Source of the DNA: JBEKYD01 sp049509915 | Lineage (GTDB): Bacteria; Acidobacteriota; Terriglobia; Bryobacterales; Bryobacteraceae | Direction of reading: 5' to 3' | Length of the DNA: 40,140 nucleotides | Assembly: GCA_049509915.1 (NCBI GenBank) | Contig: JBEKZL010000027.1 | Span: forward strand, 1 to 40,140 | Shown here: one piece after another, positions 16,208-25,263 of the stretch | How positions within the stretch are numbered: the stretch's first letter is position 1 | Layout of the letters: every line of letters starts with the position of its first letter | Notes under the pieces: model-generated | Told to the model about the DNA's origin: nothing | Database searches by the model: none | What the model saw: only the letters and a program-made list of their open reading frames with translations | Translations under genes and position numbers: made by a program

Positions 16208-17682
16208 TCGCCGTCCAGGCCAGCGCCTGCGCCGAGTATCCCGCCGAGGCGCCATTCCATCCCCAGGCTGGATACCCGGAATACGACTTCGGGGAAACCG
16301 GAGGCCCGAACCATGTCTATGAGGTGGTACGGCAATGTTTCGCCGCATCGGGGCTCGATGCGAGCCGGTATGGCACTGGTGCATGGAATCCACTCAGTGA
16401 GTTTATAAACCCAGGGGAACGTGTAGTCATCAAGCCCAATCTCGTAAAAGAAACACATCCACGCGACAGCATGGGCTGGCGATACGTGCTAACACACGGC
16501 AGCGTGATCAGGGCTATTACGGACTATGTCTGGAAGGCGTTGGACGGGCGCGGCACGGTGGTTGTCGCGGACGCGCCGCAGACGGACTCCTCCTTTGATG
16601 CAATCTGCCAGTTGCTGGGCCTGTGTGATATCGCGGAGTTCTACCGCCGGCGCGGACTTGATTTCGCCTTGATCGATCTGCGGCGCGAAGAGTGGGTGAA
16701 TCGCGGCGGCGTCATTGTTGCGCGACGTAAGTTAGCGGGGGACCCCAGGGGGTACTGTCGCTTTGACCTCGGCCAGGCGAGTGAGTTCTTCGGACACTGT
16801 GGCGCAGGACGCTATTATGGGGCCGATTACGATTCCGCCGAAGTGAATTGCCACCACACCGGTGGGCGTCACGAATATCTTGTGTCGAGGACTGTTATCG
16901 AAGCCGATGTCGTGTTTAGCGTCCCGAAGATGAAGACGCACAAGAAGGCCGGCACGACCGGTGCTTTGAAAAATTTGGTAGGCATTAACGGCGACAAGAA
17001 CTGGCTGCCGCACCACACCGAGGGTGATCCATCTTGCGGCGGGGACGAATACCCGCATGTCAGTGCAAAGCACAGGACCGAGCGCCGGCTCGTGCGAAGC
17101 CTTGCGAAGCTTTCCATGGCCGCCCCCGATGTTGGTCCGTGGCTTCACCGCCAAGCCCGCCGGCTCGGCGGCAAGGTATTCGGTGAAACGGAAGAAGTCA
17201 TTCGTAGCGGAAACTGGTGGGGTAACGATACTGTCTGGCGCATGTGTCTTGACTTGAATAAGATTCTGCTGTTTGGAGAGACGGACGGCGGTCTTCGGGC
17301 ACCGTTGGCAAAGAATCGTAAGCGCCATATTGCACTGGTGGATGGCATCGTTGCCGGAGAGGGTCGTGGGCCTATGAACCCGGATCCGGTGGAAGCCGGG
17401 ATCGTCATCTTCGGTGCCAACGTTGCGAGTGTAGATGCCGTTTCCGCGGTGTTGATGGGCTTCGACCCTGAGCGAATTCCGCTTTTGCGCCAGGCATTTC
17501 GCTGCAACGCCTTTCCACTGACGGACTGGACTTGGCCGGAGGTGCAGATCGTGAGTAACCGGTCCGCATGGAGTGACGGCGCGGCACGTGTTCCACGTGA
17601 TGCCACGTTTAACTTCGAACCACACTTCGGGTGGAAGGGCCACATCGAACGTACGACTTCGAATGCTCATGCCCTCGATTGA
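16192..17682 (+). CDS. DUF362 domain protein in the polysaccharide locus
   Basis: This 496-residue protein matches the DUF362 pattern. It has an early ERVVIKPNLVKETHP segment followed by LTHGSVIRAI, a central DVVFSVPKMKTHKKAGTTGALKN block, and a C-terminal IALVDGIVAGEGRGPMNPDP block. There is no obvious ferredoxin domain and no membrane segment. The family has no settled biochemical role; members recur in bacterial exopolysaccharide clusters. The ATG at 16192 (MDPRIVAVQAS) is the natural start; an upstream open stretch to 16039 is an image of the epimerase gene. It overlaps its neighbours on both sides, so it is surely part of the transcript. A role in modification of the glycan or in a redox step can only be guessed. 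Confidence 0.75.
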   Translation: MDPRIVAVQASACAEYPAEAPFHPQAGYPEYDFGETGGPNHVYEVVRQCFAASGLDASRYGTGAWNPLSEFINPGERVVIKPNLVKETHPRDSMGWRYVLTHGSVIRAITDYVWKALDGRGTVVVADAPQTDSSFDAICQLLGLCDIAEFYRRRGLDFALIDLRREEWVNRGGVIVARRKLAGDPRGYCRFDLGQASEFFGHCGAGRYYGADYDSAEVNCHHTGGRHEYLVSRTVIEADVVFSVPKMKTHKKAGTTGALKNLVGINGDKNWLPHHTEGDPSCGGDEYPHVSAKHRTERRLVRSLAKLSMAAPDVGPWLHRQARRLGGKVFGETEEVIRSGNWWGNDTVWRMCLDLNKILLFGETDGGLRAPLAKNRKRHIALVDGIVAGEGRGPMNPDPVEAGIVIFGANVASVDAVSAVLMGFDPERIPLLRQAFRCNAFPLTDWTWPEVQIVSNRSAWSDGAARVPRDATFNFEPHFGWKGHIERTTSNAHALD

Positions 17683-19066
17683 AGGCCTATATCTTCGCTG
17701 TCCCGTGTGGGTTCAAGAACTTGCGTGTGACGCGCATGGGCGACAACTGCGCAATCTCCGTTACGGCGGCAACTATTCCCGGATACTGGCTGACGCTGAG
17801 CAACGCAGCACCTGGCCGCAGGAGCGAATCGAGGAATTCAGAGATCGACGGCTCCGCGCTTTTATACTCCACGCGGTCGAGACGGTCCCGTTCTACCGCC
17901 GGCGCTTTCTGGAACTCGGAATCGACGCGAGGGAAATCCGCACGCTTGCGGATATCGTCCGGCTGCCTGTCCTCGAGAAAGCTGAGGTTCAGGATCAGAC
18001 GCAGGCCTTCGTTTCTGAAGGCGTTCCAGCCAGCGCGCAAATCGTGGCCCACACCAGCGGAACAACCGGCGCCGGGCTGCGTTTTCGTGTGACGAAGGAG
18101 GCTGTCCGCGAGCAGTGGGCGGTCTGGTGGCGGTATCGTCGCTGGCACGGGCTCCATTTCGGGTTGAAGTGCGGCACCTTCGCGGGGCGAAGTATAGTTC
18201 CCTTGAGCCAGACACAGGCTCCTTTTTGGCGCACAAGCAAACCGTTGTGCCAGATCCTTTTCAGCGGGTACCACATGAGTCCGGCCAACATGGCCGCTTA
18301 TGTTGAAGCACTGCGACGCAATCGCCCGCCGTGGCTTCACGGATATCCGTCGCTGCTGGCACTGCTCGCTGCCTATATTCACGAGAAACGTCTGGAACTC
18401 GGTTACCAGCTCCAATGGGTCACCGTCGGCGCTGAGAACCTCCTCGAACAGCAGGCGAGTATCATACATCGCGCGTTCGGGGTACAACCCAAGCAGCATT
18501 ATGGAATGGCTGAGGCCGTGGCCAATTTTTCCGAGTGCGAACGGGGCCAACTGCACGTTGATGAGGACTTCGCCGCGGTCGAGTTTCTGGCCCGTGGCGA
18601 TGGGAGCACGTATAGGGTTGTGGGCACGAACTTCTCGAATCCGGCAATGCCTCTTATCCGCTACGACGTCGGAGACGTCGTGAGCCTGTCGGACAGCCCA
18701 TGCCTGTGTGGACGGCCTGGCCGGATCGTGCACAGCGTCGACGGGCGGAATGAAGACTACATTGTCCTTCGTGACGGCGCCAAAATTGGCCGCCTCGACC
18801 ATATTTTCAAGGACTTGACCGATATCCGCGAGGCGCAGATTCTTCAGCGGCGGATCGGCGAAGTTACGCTGCGCGTGGTCCGCGGTCCACACTACACCAG
18901 GGACGATGAGCGTCGCCTCCTATTGGCGACGCGCCAAAGGCTCGGGACCACGGTCGATGTCCAGATAGAGTACTTCGAGGAGCTACCCCGCTCCAGCACA
19001 GGCAAACTGCGCTTCGTCATTTCCGATCTTGAAGAGGGCAAACTCGAGGTGGTCAAATCAGAATAA
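17663..19066 (+). CDS. CapK/PaaK-like adenylate-forming enzyme
   Basis: This 467-residue member of the ANL superfamily resembles phenylacetate-CoA ligase and CapK-type capsule proteins. It shows the glycine/threonine-rich phosphate loop AHTSGTTGAGLRF, a YGMAEAVANF adenine-binding motif, the IRYDVGDVV hinge region with a CLCGRPG cysteine pair, and a C-terminal SSTGKLRFVI with the catalytic Lys. It would activate a carboxylic acid as an acyl-AMP; CapK homologues have no assigned substrate. ATGs at 17663 and 17669 are both possible and lie within the end of the DUF362 gene. It is the first of two adenylating enzymes in the locus, which suggests more than one acyl-type decoration, although no carrier protein lies beside this one. 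Confidence 0.78.
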   Translation: MLMPSIEGLYLRCPVWVQELACDAHGRQLRNLRYGGNYSRILADAEQRSTWPQERIEEFRDRRLRAFILHAVETVPFYRRRFLELGIDAREIRTLADIVRLPVLEKAEVQDQTQAFVSEGVPASAQIVAHTSGTTGAGLRFRVTKEAVREQWAVWWRYRRWHGLHFGLKCGTFAGRSIVPLSQTQAPFWRTSKPLCQILFSGYHMSPANMAAYVEALRRNRPPWLHGYPSLLALLAAYIHEKRLELGYQLQWVTVGAENLLEQQASIIHRAFGVQPKQHYGMAEAVANFSECERGQLHVDEDFAAVEFLARGDGSTYRVVGTNFSNPAMPLIRYDVGDVVSLSDSPCLCGRPGRIVHSVDGRNEDYIVLRDGAKIGRLDHIFKDLTDIREAQILQRRIGEVTLRVVRGPHYTRDDERRLLLATRQRLGTTVDVQIEYFEELPRSSTGKLRFVISDLEEGKLEVVKSE

Positions 19067-19189
19067 ACCGCGCGGCGCAGCATTTCCGTGCGACGTGCGT
19101 TTTCTGTAGTTCCCGCCCGGGAAGCGAAGGGCGGTAGTTCGCCGTTTGTCCCTGTCCCGTTCGAAATTGACATCGGTGATCAATCTGCT

Positions 19190-21283
19190 ATGCTGCAGCT
19201 CTTTCAGAATCTTCGCGACGGTAGCCTTCGGACCTCCGACATCCCGTGCCCGTCCGCCGGGCCGCAGAGCGTTTTGATTCGAACGCGCGTCACGCTTATC
19301 TCCGCCGGAACCGAGCGCATGCTTCTGGAATTCGGGAAAGCCAACTGGATCGGGAAGGCGCGTCAACAGCCGGACAAAGTCCGTATGGTCATCGAAAAGA
19401 TGCGCTCGGACGGTGTTGTCGCGACACTGGAATCCGTGCGGGTCAAGCTGGACCAGCCAATTCCGCTCGGCTATTCGAATGTCGGCGTGGTGCTTGAGGT
19501 CGGCTCGGGTGCGGGCAGTTATTCTCCGGCCGATCGCGTTATCTCGAATGGGTCTCACGCAGAGGCCGTCCGGGCACCCGGGAACCTGATCGCCCGGATC
19601 CCGGAAGGCGTCAGCGACGACGCGGCTGCCTTCACGGTTGTCGGTGCCATTGCGCTTGAAGGCATACGCTTGGCGCAGCCAACACTGGGGGAGACCTTTG
19701 TCGTAACCGGCCTCGGTCTTATCGGACTCCTCGCCGTGCAGTTGTTACGCGCGAATGGCTGTCGAGTGCTGGGGATCGACCTGGACCCGAGAAAGGCAGA
19801 ACTGGCCCGTAGCTTCGGCGCGGAGACAGCAGTGCTCTCCAACGGTGAGGACCCGGTCGCAGCGGCCAGTAGGCTTACTGCCGGTCGCGGCGTCGATGGC
19901 GTACTCATCACAGCGGCGACCAAAAGCAACGAACCCCTTCATCAGGCAGCCCTCATGTGCCGCAAGCGAGGGCGCATTGTCCTGGTCGGTGTTACCGGCC
20001 TTGAACTTTCTCGTGATGACTTTTACAAGAAGGAACTGAGCTTCCAGGTCTCCTGCTCCTATGGTCCCGGGCGATACGATCCTGCATACGAAGAAGCCGG
20101 CCAGGATTACCCGTTCGGCTTTGTCCGTTGGACCGCACAACGAAACTTCGAAGCCGTTCTTCAAATGATGGCCGACGGCCGCCTCCAGGTCGCACCGCTC
20201 ATTACCCATCGGTTTCCGTTTGATCGGGCAATTGAGGCGTACGAGTTAATGCACGGTGACTCGTTCTACTTAGGAATTTTGCTCGATTATCCCTGCGAAC
20301 CCGGCAACGCACAAGTTCTGAACCGTACGATCCTGTCGAGCGGTGCCGGTGCTCAGATTCCCGCGAAGGCAAACATCGGATTCATCGGAGCCGGCGCGTA
20401 TGCTTGCAGAGTCCTACTCCCCGCCTTTCGGAAAGCCGGAGCCGGCATGCGTACTATCGCCTCAAGCGGCGGGGCTAGCGCATCCCACGCCAGTCGCACT
20501 TTCGGGTTCGCTCAAGCGACAACCGATGTAGCAAGGTTAATCGAGGACGAACAGACCGACACGATCGTGATCGCCACCCGGCATGATACGCACGCCGGGC
20601 TCGTCTGTCGTGCGCTCAAGGCCGGCAAAAATGTGTTCGTTGAAAAGCCGCTGGCGATCCGGCCCGAAGAACTGGAAGAGATACGCGCGACGCGTGCCTC
20701 GATGCCGGCACCAGTGCTCATGGTGGGGTTCAATCGGCGTTTTGCTCCGCATATCGCGAAAGTGACGCAACTTCTGTCCGGCATCCACGAGCCGAAATCA
20801 ATGGTGATGACGGTGAACGCCGGTGCAGTCCCGCGAGACCATTGGACCCTGGAACCGGAAATCGGCGGAGGACGAATCATCGGCGAAGCGTGCCACTTTG
20901 TCGACCTGCTGCGCCATTTGACCGGAGCGTCCATTGCATCGTTGAATGCCACGAAGCTGAACGCGGAGACGATGACCATTTCGCTGAGTTTTGCAGATGG
21001 CTCTGTCGGGGCGATCCACTACTTTGCAAATGGCAACAAGTCATTTCCCAAAGAGCGTCTAGAGGTTTTCTGCGGGGGCAGGATTCTTCAGCTCGACAAC
21101 TTCCGTAAGCTGACTGGGTATGGCTGGCCTAATTTCCGGAAGATGAACCTGTGGCGCCAGGACAAAGGCCAGAGGGCCGCGGTGGCCGCCTTTGTGGATG
21201 CGGTCCGCACCGGTAAGCCTTCCCCGATTCCATTTGATGAATTGATTGAAGTGACTGGCGTCACCCTCGCAGTGTCCCGATGA
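19190..21283 (+). CDS. Bi-domain oxidoreductase (MDR dehydrogenase fused to Gfo/Idh/MocA)
   Basis: This 697-residue fusion protein has two parts. The first (about 1-350) is a zinc-alcohol-dehydrogenase-like domain with LISAGTERM at the substrate site and VVTGLGLIGLLAVQLL as the nucleotide fold near residue 170. The usual zinc-binding Cys of alcohol dehydrogenases is replaced by the SAGTE pattern, so classical zinc catalysis is doubtful. The second (about 390-697) is a Gfo/Idh/MocA domain with IGFIGAGAYACRVLLPAF and the VEKPLAI motif. Fusions of this kind commonly sit next to heparinase-like genes in EPS clusters, as here. It probably oxidises and reduces a sugar or nucleotide sugar, perhaps in epimerisation through a keto intermediate. 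The ATG at 19190 is chosen because homology begins there. Confidence 0.83.
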   Translation: MLQLFQNLRDGSLRTSDIPCPSAGPQSVLIRTRVTLISAGTERMLLEFGKANWIGKARQQPDKVRMVIEKMRSDGVVATLESVRVKLDQPIPLGYSNVGVVLEVGSGAGSYSPADRVISNGSHAEAVRAPGNLIARIPEGVSDDAAAFTVVGAIALEGIRLAQPTLGETFVVTGLGLIGLLAVQLLRANGCRVLGIDLDPRKAELARSFGAETAVLSNGEDPVAAASRLTAGRGVDGVLITAATKSNEPLHQAALMCRKRGRIVLVGVTGLELSRDDFYKKELSFQVSCSYGPGRYDPAYEEAGQDYPFGFVRWTAQRNFEAVLQMMADGRLQVAPLITHRFPFDRAIEAYELMHGDSFYLGILLDYPCEPGNAQVLNRTILSSGAGAQIPAKANIGFIGAGAYACRVLLPAFRKAGAGMRTIASSGGASASHASRTFGFAQATTDVARLIEDEQTDTIVIATRHDTHAGLVCRALKAGKNVFVEKPLAIRPEELEEIRATRASMPAPVLMVGFNRRFAPHIAKVTQLLSGIHEPKSMVMTVNAGAVPRDHWTLEPEIGGGRIIGEACHFVDLLRHLTGASIASLNATKLNAETMTISLSFADGSVGAIHYFANGNKSFPKERLEVFCGGRILQLDNFRKLTGYGWPNFRKMNLWRQDKGQRAAVAAFVDAVRTGKPSPIPFDELIEVTGVTLAVSR

Positions 21284-22869
21284 TCGGCACGCTACTACAC
21301 ACCATCCGCCACTTGAAGCCGGTGCAGATCCGCAGCCGGATACCCTGGCCCCGACCGTCCCTACCGACTGCAGGAGCGCCACCTGTTCGGGCGATTCAAG
21401 GGACTTGGCTGCGCTCGATTCGGCGTGAAACGGAGCAATTGTCTGCGAATCGCTTCCGCTTCCTGAACCAGGAGCGAGAGATCCGCGGGTGGGCTGATGC
21501 AGAGGTACCCAAGCTATGGCGCTATCACCTGCACTACTTCGACTTTTGCGATGGGAAGCGAATCGAGCGGTGGGTCCGAGAGAACCCGGTGGGCAAAGGC
21601 GATGGATGGGAGCCTTATCCTCTTTCGCGACGCACGGTGAACTGGATCAAATGGGCGTGCAACGGCGGGGAACTCCCCGTCGCAGCGCTGGAGAGCATGG
21701 CGGTGCAGATGCGCTACCTGCTGCATCGCCTGGAGTATCACTTGCTCGCGAATCACCTGTTTGCCAACGCTAAGGCGTTGGTGTTCGCAGGCAGCTTCTT
21801 TGCGGGCAGGGAGGCGGATGGCTGGCGCGCCGCTGGCTTGGAGATCCTGGATCGTGAGATTCCCGAGCAGATTCTGGGTGATGGCGGCCATTTCGAGCGT
21901 AGCCCGATGTATCACGGCATCCTACTGGAAGATGTTTTGGACTTGGTGAACCTAGGGCGGACGCATCCCGATCTGCTCCCCGACTGGTCCGAGATCGGTG
22001 AGCGGATGTTGCACTGGCAGGAGCAGATGATTCACCCGGACGGAGATATCTCGTTTTTCAATGACGCTACACAGGGCATCGCGCCCGCCTTTGCGGAGCT
22101 TCGAGATTATGCTGATCGACTTGGCGTGAAGTGTGGAACTGGAGCACGCCTGTCTGACTCCGGTTTCATCAGGTTGGAAAACGAAGGCACCGTCCTGATC
22201 TTTGACGCGGGCCGGATAGGGCCAGACTACCAGCCAGGCCACGCCCATGCGGACACTCTTTCGTTTGAACTCTCGCATCACGGCAAGCGTGTGGTGGTTA
22301 ATTCCGGAACGTCCACATATGAAGTGGGCGCGGAGCGGCAACACGAACGGGGGACAGCCGCTCACAACACCGTGCGAATCGACGGACTCGACCAGTCAGA
22401 AGTATGGGCGAGTTTTAGAGTTGCGCGGCGCGCCTATCCGTTTGACATTAGAACAGATCACCGAAGCTTCGCCGAAGCGGCGCATGACGGTTACCGGCGC
22501 TTGAGGCATCCCGTGGTCCACCGGCGGCGCCTGGAACTGAGCAGCGGCGGTGTCGCAGTCGCCGACACGGTCGAAGGATCCGGCGAACACGCAGTTGAGA
22601 TCTTTTTTCATCTTCACCCCGGCGTGAAAGTAGACATCGAGCTGGATCCGAAGATGCGCAAAAGCGTGGAAGAGACCACGTATCACCCTGGATTCAACCT
22701 TTCAATTCCCAACACAACTATCGTGGGCCGCTTCAAGGGTGCGCTGCCTGTGGTGTTCTGGTCTTTCATCGCGCTGCAACCAGAACGGACCGCCGGATCA
22801 CTTGATAGCAGCGACATTAAGGCAAAAAGCACCCCGACCGGGTCAGCACCATGGCAGGCATTTGTCTGA
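21280..22869 (+). CDS. Heparinase II/III-like polysaccharide lyase
   Basis: This 529-residue protein has the alpha/alpha-toroid plus beta-sheet layout of heparinase II/III and alginate-lyase-type enzymes. The toroid part has WRYHLHYFDF, LANHLFANAKAL and FERSPMYHGILLEDVLD (candidate catalytic Asn/His/Tyr). The C-terminal sheet part has PGHAHADTLSFEL and TAAHNTVRIDG. There is no signal peptide, so it would act in the cytoplasm or be exported unconventionally. The family cleaves uronic-acid-containing glycans by beta-elimination. In biosynthetic loci such proteins may trim or edit the polymer, or have lost lyase activity. The start overlaps the bi-domain oxidoreductase stop (ATGA), and this pairing is common in exopolysaccharide clusters. 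Confidence 0.83.
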   Translation: MIGTLLHTIRHLKPVQIRSRIPWPRPSLPTAGAPPVRAIQGTWLRSIRRETEQLSANRFRFLNQEREIRGWADAEVPKLWRYHLHYFDFCDGKRIERWVRENPVGKGDGWEPYPLSRRTVNWIKWACNGGELPVAALESMAVQMRYLLHRLEYHLLANHLFANAKALVFAGSFFAGREADGWRAAGLEILDREIPEQILGDGGHFERSPMYHGILLEDVLDLVNLGRTHPDLLPDWSEIGERMLHWQEQMIHPDGDISFFNDATQGIAPAFAELRDYADRLGVKCGTGARLSDSGFIRLENEGTVLIFDAGRIGPDYQPGHAHADTLSFELSHHGKRVVVNSGTSTYEVGAERQHERGTAAHNTVRIDGLDQSEVWASFRVARRAYPFDIRTDHRSFAEAAHDGYRRLRHPVVHRRRLELSSGGVAVADTVEGSGEHAVEIFFHLHPGVKVDIELDPKMRKSVEETTYHPGFNLSIPNTTIVGRFKGALPVVFWSFIALQPERTAGSLDSSDIKAKSTPTGSAPWQAFV

Positions 22870-22968
22870 GCGGTCACTGGAACTGTCCGACCCGAGGAGC
22901 AACGGCCGTGCACGGCGTCGTGGTGGCTGCGAGAATCCATTCCCTGGGGAAGACGGTGAAAAACAGCG

Positions 22969-24264
22969 ATGAATATTCTATGTTTGTCTGACAATTTTCC
23001 GCCGGAGAAAAATGCGGCGGCTTCCCGAGTCTATGAACGCGCCTGCTACTGGGTGAGGTGGGGGCACACGGTCACCGTGATCACTTCCGCTCCAAATTTC
23101 CCGGAGGGTAGCGTCTATCCCGGCTACAAGAACCGGTGGTATCAGACCGAGATGCAGTCAGGCATCCGCGTCGTTCGAGTAAAGACCTTGATCACAAAGA
23201 ACGAGGGTTTTCTTCTAAGGATTCTGGACTTTCTTTCGTTCATGGTGATGGCGTTTGCCGCAGGGCTTATCCAGCCCAGACCCGCTGTGGTTGCGGCGAA
23301 TTCGCCGCAGTTCTTTACTGCCGTTGCCGCTTGGGCAATCTCCGCAGTGCGCCGGGTGCCGTTTGTATTTGAAGTTGCCGACCTCTGGCCACGTGCGGTC
23401 GTGGCGGTAGGGATGATGAAGCCAAATCTGGCCTTCCGTTGGTTAGAGAAACTAGAACTGTTTTTGTACCGCCGGTCGGCGGCAGTAATCGCTTTGACTC
23501 CAGCTTTCAAAGAAGACCTAGTTGGCCGTGGGGTGGAGAGCGGGAAAGTTCACGTGATCCTGAATGGTGTGGATCTTGCCCGCTATAAGCCCCGAAACAA
23601 GGATCTCAGCCTGGGCGAACAGTGGGGACTTTCCCGCGAACATTTCGTCGTCGGCTACATCGGTACGTTTGGGATAGCTCACGCCCTGGAGAGCATTCTC
23701 GACGCCGCAGAGATCCTCCAGGATTCCGCGGTGCGTTTTCTACTAGTAGGAACGGGAGCGGCACGGGAAGGTCTTGTGAACGAAGCCTCCAGGCGCAATA
23801 TACGAGGGGTCGTATTCGTGCCGCCGCATCCCAAAGAGCGCATGCCCGATTTCTGGAGTTTGTGTGATGTAGCTCTAGTCAATCTAAGAAACATGCCGCT
23901 CCATATGACCGTAATCCCATCCAAAATATTCGAGGCGATGGGTATGGGCCTGCCTATTCTTCTTGCGTCGCCCGACGGAGAGGCCAGCAAGATTATCGAG
24001 CAGGACCAATGCGGCATATGTGTACCCGCCGAAGATCCGAAGGCGCTTGCAGAGGCTGTAGCGCAGCTCAAGGACCGTCCGGAACTACGCAATCGGCTCG
24101 CCACGAACAGCCTGCACGCCGCTGAGTGGCACACCCGGGAGTTGCAGGCGCGGACAACACTGAACGTGCTCGAACAAGCAAGCGTCGCCAAGAGCGGGCC
24201 GGTTCCCGTAGTCAAGGACGGCCCCGCGATAGTCGACGCCACCAGAAAGGAACGCGCATTATGA
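22969..24264 (+). CDS. Glycosyltransferase, GT4 (WbuB/WcaI-like)
   Basis: This 431-residue GT-B enzyme begins ILCLSDNFPPEKNAAASRVYE, typical of the WbuB/WcaI group. It also has FVFEVADLWPRAVVAVG, ILNGVDLARYKP at the domain boundary, VVGYIGTFGIAHALESIL in the donor domain, and the IPSKIFEAMGMGLPILLASP region with the donor-binding Glu. WbuB of E. coli O26 is a proposed L-FucNAc transferase. Since an L-FucNAc/L-QuiNAc pathway lies upstream, this enzyme is a plausible user of that donor; this is inference. GGTGA lies 9 bases before the ATG. The stop overlaps the start of the acyl carrier protein gene (ATGA). Confidence 0.85.
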   Translation: MNILCLSDNFPPEKNAAASRVYERACYWVRWGHTVTVITSAPNFPEGSVYPGYKNRWYQTEMQSGIRVVRVKTLITKNEGFLLRILDFLSFMVMAFAAGLIQPRPAVVAANSPQFFTAVAAWAISAVRRVPFVFEVADLWPRAVVAVGMMKPNLAFRWLEKLELFLYRRSAAVIALTPAFKEDLVGRGVESGKVHVILNGVDLARYKPRNKDLSLGEQWGLSREHFVVGYIGTFGIAHALESILDAAEILQDSAVRFLLVGTGAAREGLVNEASRRNIRGVVFVPPHPKERMPDFWSLCDVALVNLRNMPLHMTVIPSKIFEAMGMGLPILLASPDGEASKIIEQDQCGICVPAEDPKALAEAVAQLKDRPELRNRLATNSLHAAEWHTRELQARTTLNVLEQASVAKSGPVPVVKDGPAIVDATRKERAL

Positions 24265-24575
24265 CACACGATCGTCCAAGGATGTCGGCCTTAGTAGTCG
24301 AATTCGCCCAAGAGGCCATTGCACAGCGCACAGGCCAGATTCCCGTAAACGAGGACACTCCCCTCCTGGGACCCGGTTCGGTTCTCGACTCCCTGGGGCT
24401 GGTGACATTGCTTGTAGATATTGAACAGAAGGTGCGATCGGAATACGGCGCATCGGTGACCATTGTGAGTGATCGCGCGATGTCCCAGAAGAACAGCCCA
24501 TTTCGTTCCGTCGGGGCACTGACAGATTACCTTTGCCTGCTGGCAGCGGAGACTGGGCATGACGGAGCAGCGTAG
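24261..24575 (+). CDS. Acyl carrier protein-like protein
   Basis: This 104-residue protein contains a phosphopantetheine attachment site, PGSVLDSLGLVTLL, with Ser44 as the likely modified residue. The helical sequence around it fits the ACP fold. It is slightly longer than housekeeping ACPs. The ATG at 24261 has AAGGA at 24247-24251 and overlaps the glycosyltransferase stop; the upstream open stretch to 24126 is an image of the glycosyltransferase gene. It is followed by a ketoreductase-like enzyme and an AMP ligase, each overlapping the previous gene. It therefore probably carries a dedicated acyl group for sugar decoration. The arrangement recalls the ACP/ligase/reductase genes for the tetronate side chain of V. 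cholerae O1. Confidence 0.83.
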   Translation: MTHDRPRMSALVVEFAQEAIAQRTGQIPVNEDTPLLGPGSVLDSLGLVTLLVDIEQKVRSEYGASVTIVSDRAMSQKNSPFRSVGALTDYLCLLAAETGHDGAA

Positions 24576-25263
24576 GGTCGCGCTTGTCACGGGAACTCGA
24601 AAGGGTATTGGCCAGTACCTCGCCGAGCACTTAGTGGCGCAGGGCTACCTGGTGGAGGGATGTAGCAGAGAGGCACCGGGATGGACGCTGGAGAATTACA
24701 CTCACCACCTCGTCGACGTGGCGCAGGAAGATCAAGTCGTCCGCATGATGACGGGGATCCAGCAGCGGCACGGCCGGTTGGATGTGGCGATTAACAATGC
24801 CGGCATCGCGTCGATGAACCATACGCTTCTGACGCCTGTTTCGACTCTGGACCGCATCATAGCAACCAATTTCCGGGGGACGTTCTTGGTCTGCCGCGAG
24901 AGTGCGAAGTTGATGAAGGCCGGGAAATACGGCCGGATCGTGAACCTCGGAAGCGTCGCTCTTCCGATGCGCCTGGAAGGGGAAGCCATGTACGCGGCTT
25001 CCAAGGGCGCAGTGGTCGCCTTCACACAGGTGCTGGCCTACGAACTCGGCAGTTGGGGCATCACCTGCAATGTCGTCGGTCCCACACCGATCCAGACCGA
25101 TCTGATCCGCAATGTTCCAAATGACAAGATTCAGGGCCTTGTCGACCGCATGGCCATCAAGAGGCTTGGCCGCCTTGAGGACGTGGCCAACGTCGTAGAC
25201 TTCTTCCTTCGGCCGGAGAGCGACTTCGTTACCGGTCAAGTCATCTACCTCGGGGGATTATGA
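24559..25263 (+). CDS. SDR reductase, FabG-like
   Basis: This 234-residue classical short-chain dehydrogenase has a TGTRKGIG cofactor site at residues 11-18, INNAGIA, a catalytic Ser in VNLGSVAL, and YAASK as the YxxxK pair. The C-terminal FVTGQVIYLGGL is typical of FabG-like 3-oxoacyl-ACP reductases. The length is normal. GGAG (24548-24551) lies 7 bases before the ATG, which is inside the end of the ACP gene (17-base overlap). The stop overlaps the AMP-ligase start. Tight coupling to the ACP suggests it reduces an ACP-bound 3-oxo or aldehyde intermediate to a hydroxyacyl group. Action on a free acid or sugar cannot be excluded. Confidence 0.83.
   Translation: MTEQRRVALVTGTRKGIGQYLAEHLVAQGYLVEGCSREAPGWTLENYTHHLVDVAQEDQVVRMMTGIQQRHGRLDVAINNAGIASMNHTLLTPVSTLDRIIATNFRGTFLVCRESAKLMKAGKYGRIVNLGSVALPMRLEGEAMYAASKGAVVAFTQVLAYELGSWGITCNVVGPTPIQTDLIRNVPNDKIQGLVDRMAIKRLGRLEDVANVVDFFLRPESDFVTGQVIYLGGL

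Noticed and set aside
24126..24260. Longer N-terminus for the acyl carrier protein
   Set aside because: The extra 45 residues are Arg-rich and overlap the glycosyltransferase in another frame; the ATG at 24261 has its own AAGGA.
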